From Choristocarpus tenellus KU-1152 (taxonomy: Eukaryota > Phaeophyceae), in assembly GCA_964200185.2 (NCBI GenBank), contig CAXNAD020000209.1:1-24516 (forward strand): a stretch of DNA of 24,516 bases. Direction: 5' to 3'. Positions 1 through 11,900 of the stretch are shown in pieces (position 1 is the stretch's first letter; each line of letters begins with the position of its first letter). Both the position numbers and the translations under genes were made by a program. Below the pieces are notes generated by a model. That model made no database searches and had not been told where the DNA came from. It saw nothing but the letters and a program-made list of their open reading frames with translations.

Positions 1-308
1 TTGTCGCCCCCAAACGGACGCGGCTCTACCCTCTAAGATACTTTGACTTTCTGCACCATATCCACTACAAGTCCATCTGTCAATTTCATTTGGCCTTGCC
101 ATGCGAACAATAAAAATGTGTACAGCATATTGAAGGCTGAGTTGCCACATACGGATGAGAAATCACATTCGGCACCCAATATACATTTGTATTTATAATT
201 TTAACAAAAAAATAGTAAAATATAAATACAGAAATATCACTTTGTATAACATATTTTATAATTTGGATACAGAAGTAGTTCAAGATACAAGGTTCGGGTA
301 GAGTGAAT
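1..308. other. Upstream non-coding sequence, nothing recognised
   Basis: AT-rich sequence with no supported gene, RNA or repeat. The only open frame is a short minus-strand one that ends in hydrophobic, AT-driven residues and has no recognisable motif. Confidence 0.5.
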
Positions 309-922
309 TAGGGAGGCATGGTCATGATCTGGCTCGAGTGAAAAAAATATTACCTGATCAGCCATAGATAAAATGTTCTAACATGGTTGAGTCCTTAGCC
401 ATCGCTCGCTCGACATGATTGGGGTTGTCGACTGGCCAGGTACAACCAAGTTCAAACATGACTGAGTCCATGGCCATCACTGTTTCAACATGGGCGGGGC
501 AAGGACCGGTCAGTGGCCATGTAGCTGACAGTGGACATGCTAACCGCCTGACCCGGCGAGAAGTCCTGGTCCAGATAAAAAGTGATGCTTTTCACTGGGC
601 CAATCTATTAGCATGTACAATGTCGGGTATATGGTCGCGGGCTGATCTGTGGCCCAAGATGAAATGTCAATGGTCAATGACTCTGTAATGTTCGAACTTG
701 GTCATACATGGCTGGTGGTGACCTTCGTCGTGTTGAGTAAGTGATAGCCATGGACTCGGTTATGTTCGAACTTGGTTGTACATGGTTGGCCAGTGACCCT
801 CGTCATGTTGAGTAAGTGATGGCCATGGACTCGACCATATGTTAGAACATTTTATCTATGACGGGTCAAGGAAATATTTTTTTAACACTTGTGCTGACCA
901 CATCATGGGCATGCCTCCTATT
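309..922. mobile_element. Foldback (long inverted-repeat) element, MITE-like
   Basis: The left arm (about 311-590) and the right arm (about 595-920) are imperfect reverse complements along nearly their whole length. The outermost bases read GGGAGGCATG on the left, and the right end reads CATGCCTCC, its complement less one base. Further in, left AAAAAAATATTACCTGA pairs with right-strand AAATATTTTTTT plus the shared block ATAGATAAAATGTTCTAACAT. The centre near 575-600 is a tight hairpin (CCAG...AAAAGTGATGCTTTTCACTGG). TA dinucleotides flank both ends, compatible with a TA target duplication, although one base differs between the ends. No transposase is encoded, so this would be a non-autonomous element. 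The family is not one I can name. Confidence 0.7.
688..835. repeat. Two tandem ~74-bp units inside the foldback element
   Basis: The block beginning ATGTTCGAACTTGGT at 688 recurs at 762, giving a period of 74 bp. Both units end with GTTGAGTAAGTGAT(A/G)GCCATGGACTCG. The copies differ at scattered bases. The left arm of the element has only about one and a half complementary units, so the two arms are not exactly the same length in repeat number. Confidence 0.7.
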
Positions 923-1399
923 TTATATTTTAACACTCTTTTTGAATGCTGTATCCTAAATTTCAAGTTTAAACTACTTTAAGTACAAAACATATTATAT
1001 ATATGGGAGATTCATCTTCCAAAGAAGGTATACCTTGCAGATAACCTATCTTGAAGAATCTGATATTCATCTGGCGTTTGTTTTTCCATGTTGAAGGTAA
1101 CATCTGCTTGAAGTAAATAGCGGGTGGTTTGAGGGGACCTTGCAAACCCCCCTCATTCACTTTACCACTTGTTCACTCTTTTCGTGAGTGATCTTCTTTG
1201 TGAGGGATTGCTTTCTCTCTTGTCTTGTCTCTCTCTTTTTTCTTGCCTCGTGTGTCTTCCCCTTCCCCTTCAGTACGAAGAACCCGTCGACTTGTTTCCA
1301 TTTGTTTCACATAGAGTGATATTTCTATAATATTTTATAGTTTTATTTAGAATATTAAAATTGTAAATTTAATACAAGTTGCTGCGTGTCTGAGGTGAT
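923..1399. other. Non-coding stretch; one short protein-like minus-strand frame
   Basis: No gene is supported. On the minus strand a frame stays open from about 1152 down to a stop at 1012-1014. Its last 25 codons start at an ATG at 1089 and read MEKQTPDEYQILQDRL and so on. It has no recognised domain, and it is too short to call. A pyrimidine-rich run (about 1165-1270) follows. Confidence 0.4.
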
Positions 1400-1800
1400 T
1401 TGTGATCTGTGCGTGTGTGAATGTCTGACATTCACACTTGAATAACGCGTTGTGGGCATAATCCGGACATGCCAGAGAAAAATTGAACTGATGGCCGGCC
1501 ATGGTCTGGATATGCAAGGGAAAAAGGTAGACTGGACAATCAGTAGAGGACATGGAACAGTACAATAAATACCCTGGACATGGTCCACACATGTCACAGA
1601 AAGTTTGACCTCGGTACCGGTTCAATACGTAGTGGACAAGGACAGGGACATGTCAAATAATTGTGGGGCTGGCCCAGACATGGACATGAACCGGTTCAAC
1701 TTAGTGGACAGACTGGGCAGGTACACGTTAAATAATTGAGATCAGTCCAACTGGTGGACTGGACTTTGTAAATTTCCTGGCTTGGTGAAAAGCCCTGAAG
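1400..1800. repeat. Degenerate tandem-repeat region related to the foldback family
   Basis: GGACATG words recur through this stretch, and ACCGGTTCAA starts a unit at 1616 and again at 1690 (period 74 bp). Both units contain TTAAATAATTG or TCAAATAATTG about 50 bp later. The right end (GGTGAAAAGCCCTGAAG, near 1780) resembles the right end of the 2370-2730 element (TGATGAAAAGTCCTC). Period and ends suggest kinship with the foldback element, but sequence similarity in the middle is weak. Confidence 0.5.
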
Positions 1801-2369
1801 AAAAGGTGTGGGAAAGGTCCTCAACGCCCAAAAAGTTCCCTAGAAACATACTCGCAGTAGTAGTGCAATGAAAACTTGACTGCACCTAACATCGTATTAC
1901 ATTTATATTTTGGTATTCTTGTGGAAAGCCGGTTTGTCTGTTGTTATAATGTTACTGCCGTATTATATATACCGTTATACCGATAGAGGTTTCCTTGTCA
2001 GGAATCCCCCGATTCCAGTCAGTGGAGATCAATCCCACAACAAGTACCGGACATCTCTTCAACCAGAGATGTCATACATCAAAGGTTCTCTTTGCTGTCT
2101 TGTCTTGACTTTTGTGATGATCCTCCTCTCGTAAGGTTCATCACATCACTCCACATTTTCCCCGCAACTCCTTGCAGTGTTGCTCTTGTCCAACCTTAAC
2201 CTTGTCTTTTCGGTTACGGTTCATCTTGGTCCGTCTTGCCCTGTGATTCTCTGCACCACCCTTACCTGAGTGAACCACGTTAGCACAGAATCACACAAGT
2301 CATACTCTAAATAGAATTTTGACATTATATTTAGTACCTACAACAGTAGTAGCAGCATATATAGGTTAG
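1801..2369. other. Non-coding stretch with an imperfect hairpin
   Basis: No gene is supported. Bases 2242-2254 (TGTGATTCTCTGC) pair with 2283-2295 (GCACAGAATCACA) in 12 of 13 positions around a 28-base loop. I see no tRNA boxes or other RNA-gene signature to give the hairpin a role. A 74-codon open frame (1910-2134) has no recognisable motif and is probably chance. Confidence 0.4.
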
Positions 2370-2730
2370 AAGATGAGTGGATGGTAAATTGGAGACCTGG
2401 CCATGGTGTGAACGGGCCAAATGTAAAAAAAATATTACCTGATTATTGACCATAAATATGATGGTCGAGTCCATGGTCATCGCTTACTCAACAGGACAGG
2501 ACCCACTGGTTGGTCATATAAAACCAAGTTCGAACATGACCAAGTCCATAGCCATCACTTACTCAACATGATTGGAGTTGCTGGTATGGCATTTACAACC
2601 AACTTTGAAGATGACTAACTTCATAGACATCGACCATTTCAACATGGCCGGGCCACGGACCGGCCAGTACCCATATGGCCGACAATGAACCTGCTAATTG
2701 CCCGGTTTGATGAAAAGTCCTCAAAATTAC
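2370..2730. mobile_element. Second, half-length copy of the foldback-element family
   Basis: In the same orientation as the left arm at 311-590 it shares AAAAAAATATTACCTGAT, GAGTCCATGG, CCAAGTTCGAACATGAC and, at the right, a block close to TTCAACATGG(C/G)CGGGCCACGG plus GAAAAGTCCT. Inside are about three units of 75 bp (starting near 2461, 2536 and 2611). No complementary right arm is present, so it is a solo half element or a truncated copy. It ends about 100 bp before the first coding exon and so probably overlaps the promoter or 5' untranslated region. Confidence 0.65.
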
Positions 2731-2828
2731 CCCGCACACACTGTTCTGGTACTGGTACCTTCAACGTCTATAGATCAAACAACCTCTCCTTCACTCTTGG
2801 GGACCCAAGTTGACAACAACTTAGGTCG

Positions 2829-2972
2829 ATGGATGCCGAGGATGATAACTATCATGAGACTCACCATGGTATCGGTGGGATTGCGTTCAACGAAGAGGAA
2901 AATAAGAAGCACTCAGCAGGATGGAAACTCGATAAACAGCAACTTGTAAGCATGTTGCGAAAGAACGCCATG
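2829..2972 (+). CDS. ABCA exon 1: N-terminal cytoplasmic segment
   Basis: Residues 1-48. It is an acidic, His-rich start ([14 protein letters not shown]) leading into [17 protein letters not shown]. The final part is the membrane-proximal 'LLRKN' motif that precedes TM1 in ABCA proteins. The donor is GTGAGT at 2973, phase 0. Intron 1 (2973-3122) is only 150 bp, a multiple of three, and free of stops, so an unspliced transcript would stay in frame. A second possible donor (GTAAGC, 2946) lies inside the exon, but its use would remove the conserved LRKN. Confidence 0.75.
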
Positions 2973-5900
2973 GTGAGTCCGAATTCGAAGTCGGTGGTTC
3001 TCACCTTGACTAGAACACGCTGCAAAAATGAAGTTTCTGCTTTACTTGTCTACCGTTCATCTGCAATTGTTCTCATCTCGCCCATCAATATAGTATTTGA
3101 TTTTGATCTGTCCACTACCCAGGAGCGATTGCGAACTAAGGGCACAACATTCTGTGAGCTGTGCAGCCCCATCCTGTTGCTTGCTGTCCTTGTTTTCGGC
3201 TACAGCCTCTCTGATGTGATTCTGTTCGATGCGAAGGTGCGAAGATGGGCACCAGTCGTGGACAGTGTACAAAAAGGGACCACCAATCCCCTTCAACCCA
3301 TCGTTGCTAGGGTCGCCTACTTTGGTGCAGCGTAGGCTTTCCTCTCTTCCTCTGCAGTGTATTGTATTGAACTGTCGGTTAGTTTTATCAGAGAGAGACA
3401 AGGGTGCCAAAATGTAATTTTGCGAAGGTGGTTACAACTGACCAATGAGCCTTGATATGTTGGAAGTCGCCAAGGTGTGGACTTTTACCGGGCACAGTGA
3501 TGATTCTTTGTTCTACTAAAACTTGCTGGTAAAAGATTCCGTGACCGTTTTGTATAGTTGACTTACCTTAAGAGAATATGAGTGCACGCCATTTCGTGAT
3601 CTGCATACATAGTTGATCTATACGTTGAAGAGTTAACGTCGTAGTAGGTCACCCACTTGCCTCATTCGGCATCGGACCCAATTATGCTTGCTATCGGCTA
3701 GCCAGTCTGATTGTGATGCCACTGTGATTGCACCAGTTAATTTTCTGCATGCTCCAATGGGATAAAGTGTCTATCCACTGAGGTTAGAAGTTCGCCCAGC
3801 CAGCCCAAATCACAATTCTAGATAGCTCATCTTTTCACAGCCTTCCTAATATTTTCTCTTCTGTGGTGTGTGTATATTTCAGATTTACTCCACTATCAGG
3901 TTGGAACTTCCTGGTGCAGTTGGCGGACTCCTATCAACGCTCCCCCCTTACAAGGTGACTGCCTGGGAAAATTCCTGTGGGACGCTCAATACCATGCACG
4001 CCTGCACACTTTGTTCAGGGATTTCCTATGATTGTGGTGCCTGTGTGTTTCCTGTCTTGGTAGGGCACAGTCTGTTGGCATGCACATTTCAACAAGAGTG
4101 CTGGAATTGTTAACCCTGCAAGGATGTTATTGGCCAAATGTCGAACCCCCACACACTCTGCACCCCTCATATTGCTCCCGCCACCCATCACCTTGTAGGA
4201 GATGGTGAACAGGACCCCTGGAGGTACCTTTGAGCTGCAGTCACATGGGGGCCATAATAATAATTTTCAGGAAGTCAGCAATGCACTAGATGCATGTAAA
4301 GAACTCATGGAGGGACCTTTCGCTGTGCCTACGATGGGTGAATTTGTTGCTCTAGGGGTAGGGTTGTCTTCCAATATGGAGAAGGGAGTTTATGAGCACT
4401 TGCTGGGGAGGCTGGAGACGGGTCGTACTTTTGGGAACCTTCTCACATTAGGGACGCTGCACTTTGCCCCCGAAGGTGATTCATCAGTGAGGTGAGAAAA
4501 CAGGCGAGGGGAAGTGATGTGCCTATGGGTATGGCACCAATTTGTTGTTCTTGTCAGACTTGTTATATGTTCTGGGCAGCTGATGGTGGTCTAGGCATTT
4601 GAGCACTGTGAGTTGAAGCTCATAGTGTTCTCAATGTTATTGTTTCTGTGTATCCATGTAGTTCTGCCTTACCACATTGCTTGCTTGGAGGAGACAGCAT
4701 TAACCCTGATCCTCACTGTCAATGTGAACTGTGACAAGTATCAAACCTAACAAGCACGTGCTGGATTCTCATGGGCATTTTAACGTTCCACTTGCCCGTG
4801 ATTGGGTTGTTGATTTGCTGGCCGATGGATCAATGCATGGCATGGATTGGACTTCCCAGGGCTCTGGTAGAATGGATGGGGAACTTAACCAATGAGTTCA
4901 AAGACTTGAGATACCGCATGCATGCCTCAGAGGTGAGCTACGTGTTGGTAATATGGATACGGCACCAGCGAAGGTTCAATGAGCAAGTAGAGCTGTATGG
5001 TAACAAGAGTTTCGAAGAAAGGTTGAACATGGAAACACCTCCTCTGGTCCAGGGAGTGTTGCTCTCCTCCCCACTCTCTTCCCTTGTTCTAGTTCAGGAT
5101 ATATTTTAAAGGTTGTTGAGTCTATGAGACCTCCTGCAATCGGATGCTGTGTTGGGCAGCAAAGGACCTAGACCTGTGCTACACAATTTGAAATGCTTGA
5201 TAGGACCCTATTGAGATGTGGTGCTGTGCCTGTGCCCTCTCTTCCAGGTGTGGGTGGTGTTACGCATTTTGTAGGTCGGCCAGGGCTGTCTTTCTGTTGC
5301 CGCATGCCCCTCCACATCCTGCTGGCACTGACATGACACTTGCCCAGCTATTGTCGTCTGCACAATGGTTTGCCCAGCCCTAATCTCTTGGATATCCTCA
5401 ATGGTACCTGTACTGTTTGTCTGCTCCTCTCCCTTAAATGTTTTGTCCCTAAGATCTACATGTTGATCTAGTCTCAAATATCACTCTGCCATCTTTGATT
5501 TGCTACCACTCTGCGCACATCTATCTAGGTTGATGCGGTTGAGTACGTCTTGGACCACTTGGAGGAGAGAACATGGGCTGTTGTGGCACTTGACAGAGCT
5601 GAGCCCGGAAATGTTAGTCACCTTCCACTTCATATATATGTATATATCTGTTTAGTTCTTGAAATTGGGACCTCTAGTGCATGTGAAGAAAGACTCACCC
5701 AATGGCTTGACTCAAGTCTTCTAGAGCAACAGCATCCCTAATTTCTACGAGTCCTTTCTGCAGTACCATTGGGATACATTCAGTCCATTTGTATTTCTGC
5801 ACGGATGCACAGCTTGAGGGTTAAGGCTCAGGATTGTAATTGTCTGATACGGGACAACTTGAATGTGTTGGGATGGACATATATTGTCAACCCTCTCCTG

Positions 5901-8900
5901 TTGTCATGATTCCATCTGAACCTGAAGAGCCCAAATTCTGAAATGGTGGAAGCTTAGTCCCTGGACCTGCCCAAGCAGTGTTGATAAGATGCTTGATGCT
6001 TGACAAGTGAATGCATGGGGTAAGGCCATTTTTAGCTGTGCTGTAAATCTCCATAGAGACATAGGACTAGCCTTGCACCACCATAACGTCTTACCTACTA
6101 ATCTATTCATAATCCTGACAGTATTTCAAATACTGGCATTTCGCCTTCTTCCCTAACCCCAAACACCACCCCCTTCCCTCAATGCGCGATTTTCATGTGT
6201 GTGTGCATGTATTCGGTATGTAAACTTGGGCATGGTATACACTCAGGTGGACTATACCATTCGAATGAACTTTACTACTTTACCCAGCACCTATGATGTG
6301 ACGGACTTAGTCGCCATTGGTCTTGACTATAGGTGAGATGCCTCCCCAGGACAAGAATGCGGGCAATTTCCATGGACGCTTATGGACACAGCATTTGGAA
6401 GTACTACAGCAGTTGCGGGCACTGTTGAGGATGTTTTTTGTGCTGGCTTGTCATTTGAGATCTAGGTAGGCATTGCCAGAGCTGTGGATTGTTTTTTTGT
6501 TGATGTTCTCAGATGTATTTAGATGTATTTAGAACAAGCATTCTCCTGATGTTTCTAAAGTGTGCACAAGCATTTTCTTCTACTATGTGCCTTTTTCTGA
6601 TTAAGGGGATCCTTCGTGCCCAGTAATATTCTCGATATATATTTGGGGAGACGATGCATTGTTTCTACAGCTAGGTGTTTTCACCTCTATGTGGCATTCC
6701 AGAATGAACAGAGTGATTGAGTAATGGTGCAAAAAAATTGTAGCACTTTGTGTGAAGTGTGTTGGATCATGATTAATTTGCATCATTGATGTAAAGCAGG
6801 CAGTGTGGTAGGTTGTTTCTTATTGTATCAGAGTCAATTTTGGGGAGCGCTTTTTATTTTGTTGTATGGACTGTTATATGCTTGGGGTAGGTTGGATCTG
6901 TAAATACCAGTTTCTTGGTGGTTGTCTGTTCCATTGCCAACCAAATCGCACTGATTCATACCTCCATTGTCTCCACTTCCTACCTGTCCCCAAGGCAGTT
7001 GTGGGGAGCACTATACAATGCTTTCACCAGATGGATAGTTGTCTGTTTTATCAAACCAAATCCCCAACCATTATTCTTGCAGCAACACAATCTGCGACTG
7101 TACTCTCTGAGTGATCTCCTGAAATGCATTGTGCTTATTGCAGGTGACCCTACAGTGTTTTCTCTTTTGTAAGTATGATATTTACTGTTTTATATCATGC
7201 CATTGATGTGCCGTTCATTGACAACAGGTTTCAAAGGTACTACCTCAGCGGCTTCCTTACTCTCCAAACCACAATCGACCAGTTCTTGTTCAGGCAAACC
7301 TTACCTGCAAGTTTTGGTAGTAGTGTTGGTGGTGCTGCTTCAGGAGAAGACAGGGGAAGCAGTGAGGACGAATTCTGGTGTACACCACCGGCTATGATTG
7401 GTGTGCCGTTTCCCACGGCTTCTTATGATCAAAATCTGTTTTATGCTGCTGTTGGATACTTACTTGGACTGGCTATGACTATGGTAAGGCTCACTGTAGA
7501 TGAGGAAACACTGTGGGAGATATGTAAGGGAGGCAAAGTAGGAAAAATGCTCAAACATATTTTGTTTGGAAGGTAGTCTCTGAATTGTCAATGCTTAATG
7601 GTGCTGTTATATTCCTGGCCAGGTATACTAAAACAGTGCTTTTCTCGAGGTTAAGAACACTGAAAGTTGAGATAACCATTGCTATGTTCCTGACCTCAAG
7701 ACAACAGTATGAAGCTCTACCAAGTTTCATTGTGATGACTCAATTTCGATTTCCTTTCCACCTCATTATGATGGGCCTGAGTACAATATGGAAGGACTCC
7801 TGCATAGATGAGAAATTTTATTTTGTGAGGGGAGGTTGAACTTTTAGGGGAGACAACTTTATCTGTCAGGTTGATCAACTTTATCTGGACAAAATACTGT
7901 CAGTGCCAGTCATAGTCAAAGGTGTTCTCTACGGCCTGAAATCTGAGTTTGGTGGAAAGAGTTGCCTGGTGTCAAGTACGTTCCCTTTGCGACTGAGTAG
8001 ATGCCAGTCACTATGTACTTTGAGCTCTGTCCCTTCCTTAGTTCTCATTGAAAGTTGTGGTGGGTCTCCAATCCCATGGCTACATGAAAGGCAAATGGAT
8101 GTAACTTGGTGCAATGGAGGTTTACACCAGGCCAAAGGAGATTAAAGCACTTTCTGTTTCTGGCAGTTCTTATCGCAGTGATGTTGTTGGCTGTGATAGC
8201 TACTGGAGCATAGTCTGTATTTTGCTGTTGCCAATTAGGTTCAGCAACAGTACTTTTGTGAATGCTGAGTTCACCATAATGGTATAGTTCCAGACATGAA
8301 TCTCCCACACACGGAAAAGCAATGTTACCACTGGCAAATAAGACTTCAGGAACCCCAACATCACACCTGCACCAACACTTAACGTCTCAAGATCCATGAC
8401 CTAACTAGTAAGAAAAACAATCCTGTTCAGGTGGCTAAGCATCCCCTACCTTGCCTGCTGCTGTGGATGACCCCCCTTCCCTCTGATGTCCGTGATATCC
8501 CTTTATATCACTGAACCTGTTATGGATTTCGTGAATGGTGCTGGACTCCTTATGCTATTCTTCATGTCACTGGGACGTGCTGTTGCTGTTGTGGTGTGGC
8601 TTCGCTAATGCACTCTGTGGTATCTTCCCGGTCTTATGCTGATGCAAACTCCAAAAGAGCACCATGTACCCACTGTCACGCCTGGTCAAGGGTGTGGTTG
8701 AAGAAAAAGAGAGCAGAGTGAGTCACTGCACAAACGGTTTGCTTTGATAGTTTTTCTTACTTTATGATGGTTTCATGTGTGGTCAGTCTATAACGTTTGA
8801 ACATCTCTACTCATATACTCGAGTAAATAGAAAAGACTGCAATATGGGTGGAGTGTTTTTGTGGAGATGTGTGGGTGACATCGTTGGTTTATTGGGGCAA

Positions 8901-11900
8901 ATGTATGACATAGCGTAAATGGATGCTGCCCCACTTTTGGTCTTCCGGAACTCAGACTTAAGGTGTACCATCTCTTGACATTGTTGTGAAGTGACTTTTT
9001 CTTGTGTTGTTTTGCAACAGAGATGGTTTGTTTCATTGTTGTGCAAAAAATTCCACCACTCCCAAGCATGAACTAGAAAAACACATAATGTTGTGTGCCA
9101 TGCATTCTTTTCCTTTTGGAGTGTGATGTTCTAAACCACTTACTGTTTTTTATTTTATTGTGTAATATGTGTGTTTTCCGTAACAGGTTCGTGAGACAAT
9201 GCGAATCATGGGACTGCGGTCTCATGTGCATGACCTATCGTGGTGGGTGACAGGACTGGCTGTGTTTACCATCATTAGCACCAGTGTAGCAGCACTCTTG
9301 TCGTTCACCTTCCTGCCTGCCTCTGACGGCAGCCTTTTACTGGCCTACGTTTTTCTCTTTGCAATGAGTGAGGTCAGCCTGGCTTTACTTGTGGCATCTT
9401 GCTTCTCGAAGGTGATGGTATAACTGGTGCAGAGTTGGCAGGATAACGGACTCAATACAACACTTCAGAGTCTTGTGGTTTGGGTTGCAGCTGAGTAATA
9501 ACCACGCCCTTTTTGTGGAGTGATTGTTTCAGCATTTTCCAATTGCCATTCTCGAGCAATGCCAACGTTGATGGAAATGCTGCTTAGTGAATTAATGCAC
9601 CCTATGGCATGTAGGCGATCTTGTTGGTTAAGACACTACTATTCTTGTAGTATCTCCCATATCCCCTGATCTTCTTCATCTCTTACTTTTTTCTTTCCAT
9701 GACACACAGTACCTCCTTGGCCATGTTCAGGGTAGAGCATGGAAGGGGTGTCTGTAACACAGACTGTAAATATTTCGGTGTGAATGTACAAAGTGTTGTG
9801 CTACAGGCTATAGTGTTATTTTTTTTAATGTCTGTGAATTGTGCAAGTTGTATGGAGAACGTTCACGTCAAGACGATCCTTTCAGTGAACTGAATCTTAA
9901 CTCAACTAGAAAAACACTTCTTCTGGCATACGATCAAGCTCCTCTCTTTTTCAAACACAAGGTTTGGAAGAAAACTAAGCTATCAAAATATGAACCTGAC
10001 ACCAGTTACCATTGCTATGGTAAAGTTGTACTCAGATTAGGTACTGCCGGTGACCTTTGTCATACGTCTTTATATCTCACTATGCTCTGAATCACTTGCC
10101 TCACCTGGCTTCTTCACGATCCATTCCCTTGTTTTCTTGTTGTACTTTTTCGGTGCTGTGGACATAGGCCAAGCTGGCATCTATTGTGGCACCATGTGCT
10201 CTATTTGCTTGTGTTCTCCCAAGGTACATTTTCTACGGCTCTAATCGACATGAGGCATACCGGTGAGGGGCACTGAGGAAATGATACCTGCTGTCATCAT
10301 GTGCTACATATTCCCAGGAGCACTGCCTGTGTTTCTCCTATTGTTTGAGGATTGAAAATTCATTGGCAGAAGGTTTGAGGGTGACTGTCACATAGTGGTG
10401 CTTCGAATAAAAATAGTGAGAGGAAGGACATAAAGCTCTGATGATAACAGCATATTGCTTCAACATGGGCTCTGCCAAGGAGCACTTGTTCTTGGAAGCG
10501 GTGTGTAGATTGCTGTGTCCTTGGAGGTTAAGCTGTTTGTTATTCCCGTAAGATACCTCCCTGGATACATGTGTGATGCAGACATTACCCCCTTTAACCT
10601 CTCTTCCCAGTTATATCAATCAAATGATAATCCTGTCTAGTGAACTCATAATCCACAACACAATCACTTCATAAGCGGTACACTACAGTATCTGTCTATT
10701 TACCCTGAGCAGGAACTCCAGCCCAAACATTATCATTCTCTTTTGAAATTATCCCTTTATCACATCCTCATATCAAGTGATTTTCTAATCAGTTCCTGAT
10801 GTGGACCATGAACTTGACCTAGAAAACATAACCTAGTCCCTACACAGCTGTCAACACTGAAATAGCCACAGATGCCTCTCATCTACACACATGCCCATAC
10901 CTTGACACTTCTATATGCCAGTTACACAGAAGTAGAACTGTAAACGTGTCCTCAATTCAGCGCCTTAGCGTAGTTCTGCCTCTATGCTTTACTTGGCTCT
11001 TTTAAAGGTGATGTTTCAGCACGACTAGTTACGCCTTAAAGACTGCAATGGTTGTTCGAAGTCCTAGGTGGTATTTATCCTCACGTTGTCTACATTCTAA
11101 CCTGAGCTTTATTCCTGGATGGTATGGCATCCTTTGTCCTCCAACCATAAGATCAAAGACCTGGGCAAGCCTCCTGTCTCCGACAGCGTTCACATTTGGC
11201 GCAGATTTCATTGCAGACTATGAGTACGCGGGCATAGGGGCAAACTGGCAAAACTACTCTGAGGGGGAGTTCTCATTGCAGACATCGATGCGCATGATGG
11301 CGCTTGATGCTTTGATCTACGGTTTGTTGGCCTGGTACCTGGACAAGGTAAGGGTCATTGCTGACCTGTGACGGTCCCTCAAGGGGTGGAGTCAGAACTA
11401 GGCAATAGTCTGCTTGTTGCCTGCAGAGTTTGATCCTGGAAGGACCGTGGCATTAGTGTAATTCCATGATGTGTGGAGCATTGTTGTTCACTTTTGCTGT
11501 TTCCTCGATGCATCAAGTCAATCATGAATTGTGCAATTGGCACCATTTAGCCAAACCGATTGAGAGGTAGGAAGGCTTGGGTCCTTTCGCATCCTAAGCA
11601 ATCTTTTTTGCCCTCTGCAATACACTTAATTTCATTGCAATATGTCCACAATAGTGTGCGCAAAATTGATATTCCCTCCTTTCCACAAATAAAGCGACAC
11701 CACAATTTAGCAAAGCATCATTCTACAATGGTACGAAATGGTGTCTTTTTTACCTTTCTCGGAATCCTTAAAATGCAACACTGCCTATCTATCAATTGGT
11801 TTGGTTCATTGGCATATAGTTTTTTGGACCTAGACTACATGGTAATGGAGTGTTCTAAGGGTACTGAAGCACAGGCAATATGTTTTTTTGTGTGTGTTCG

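Noticed and set aside
419-688. 89-codon frame near the start
   Set aside because: It lies inside the foldback element and depends on a non-ATG start; repeat DNA explains it.
2242-2295. Hairpin as a structural RNA or terminator
   Set aside because: Only one 13-bp imperfect stem and no conserved RNA motif or T-run.
4771-4859. Upstream extension of exon 5 in the open frame
   Set aside because: The extra residues do not resemble the ABCA loop, while the acceptor at 4859 joins exon 4 in phase and gives an excellent family match.
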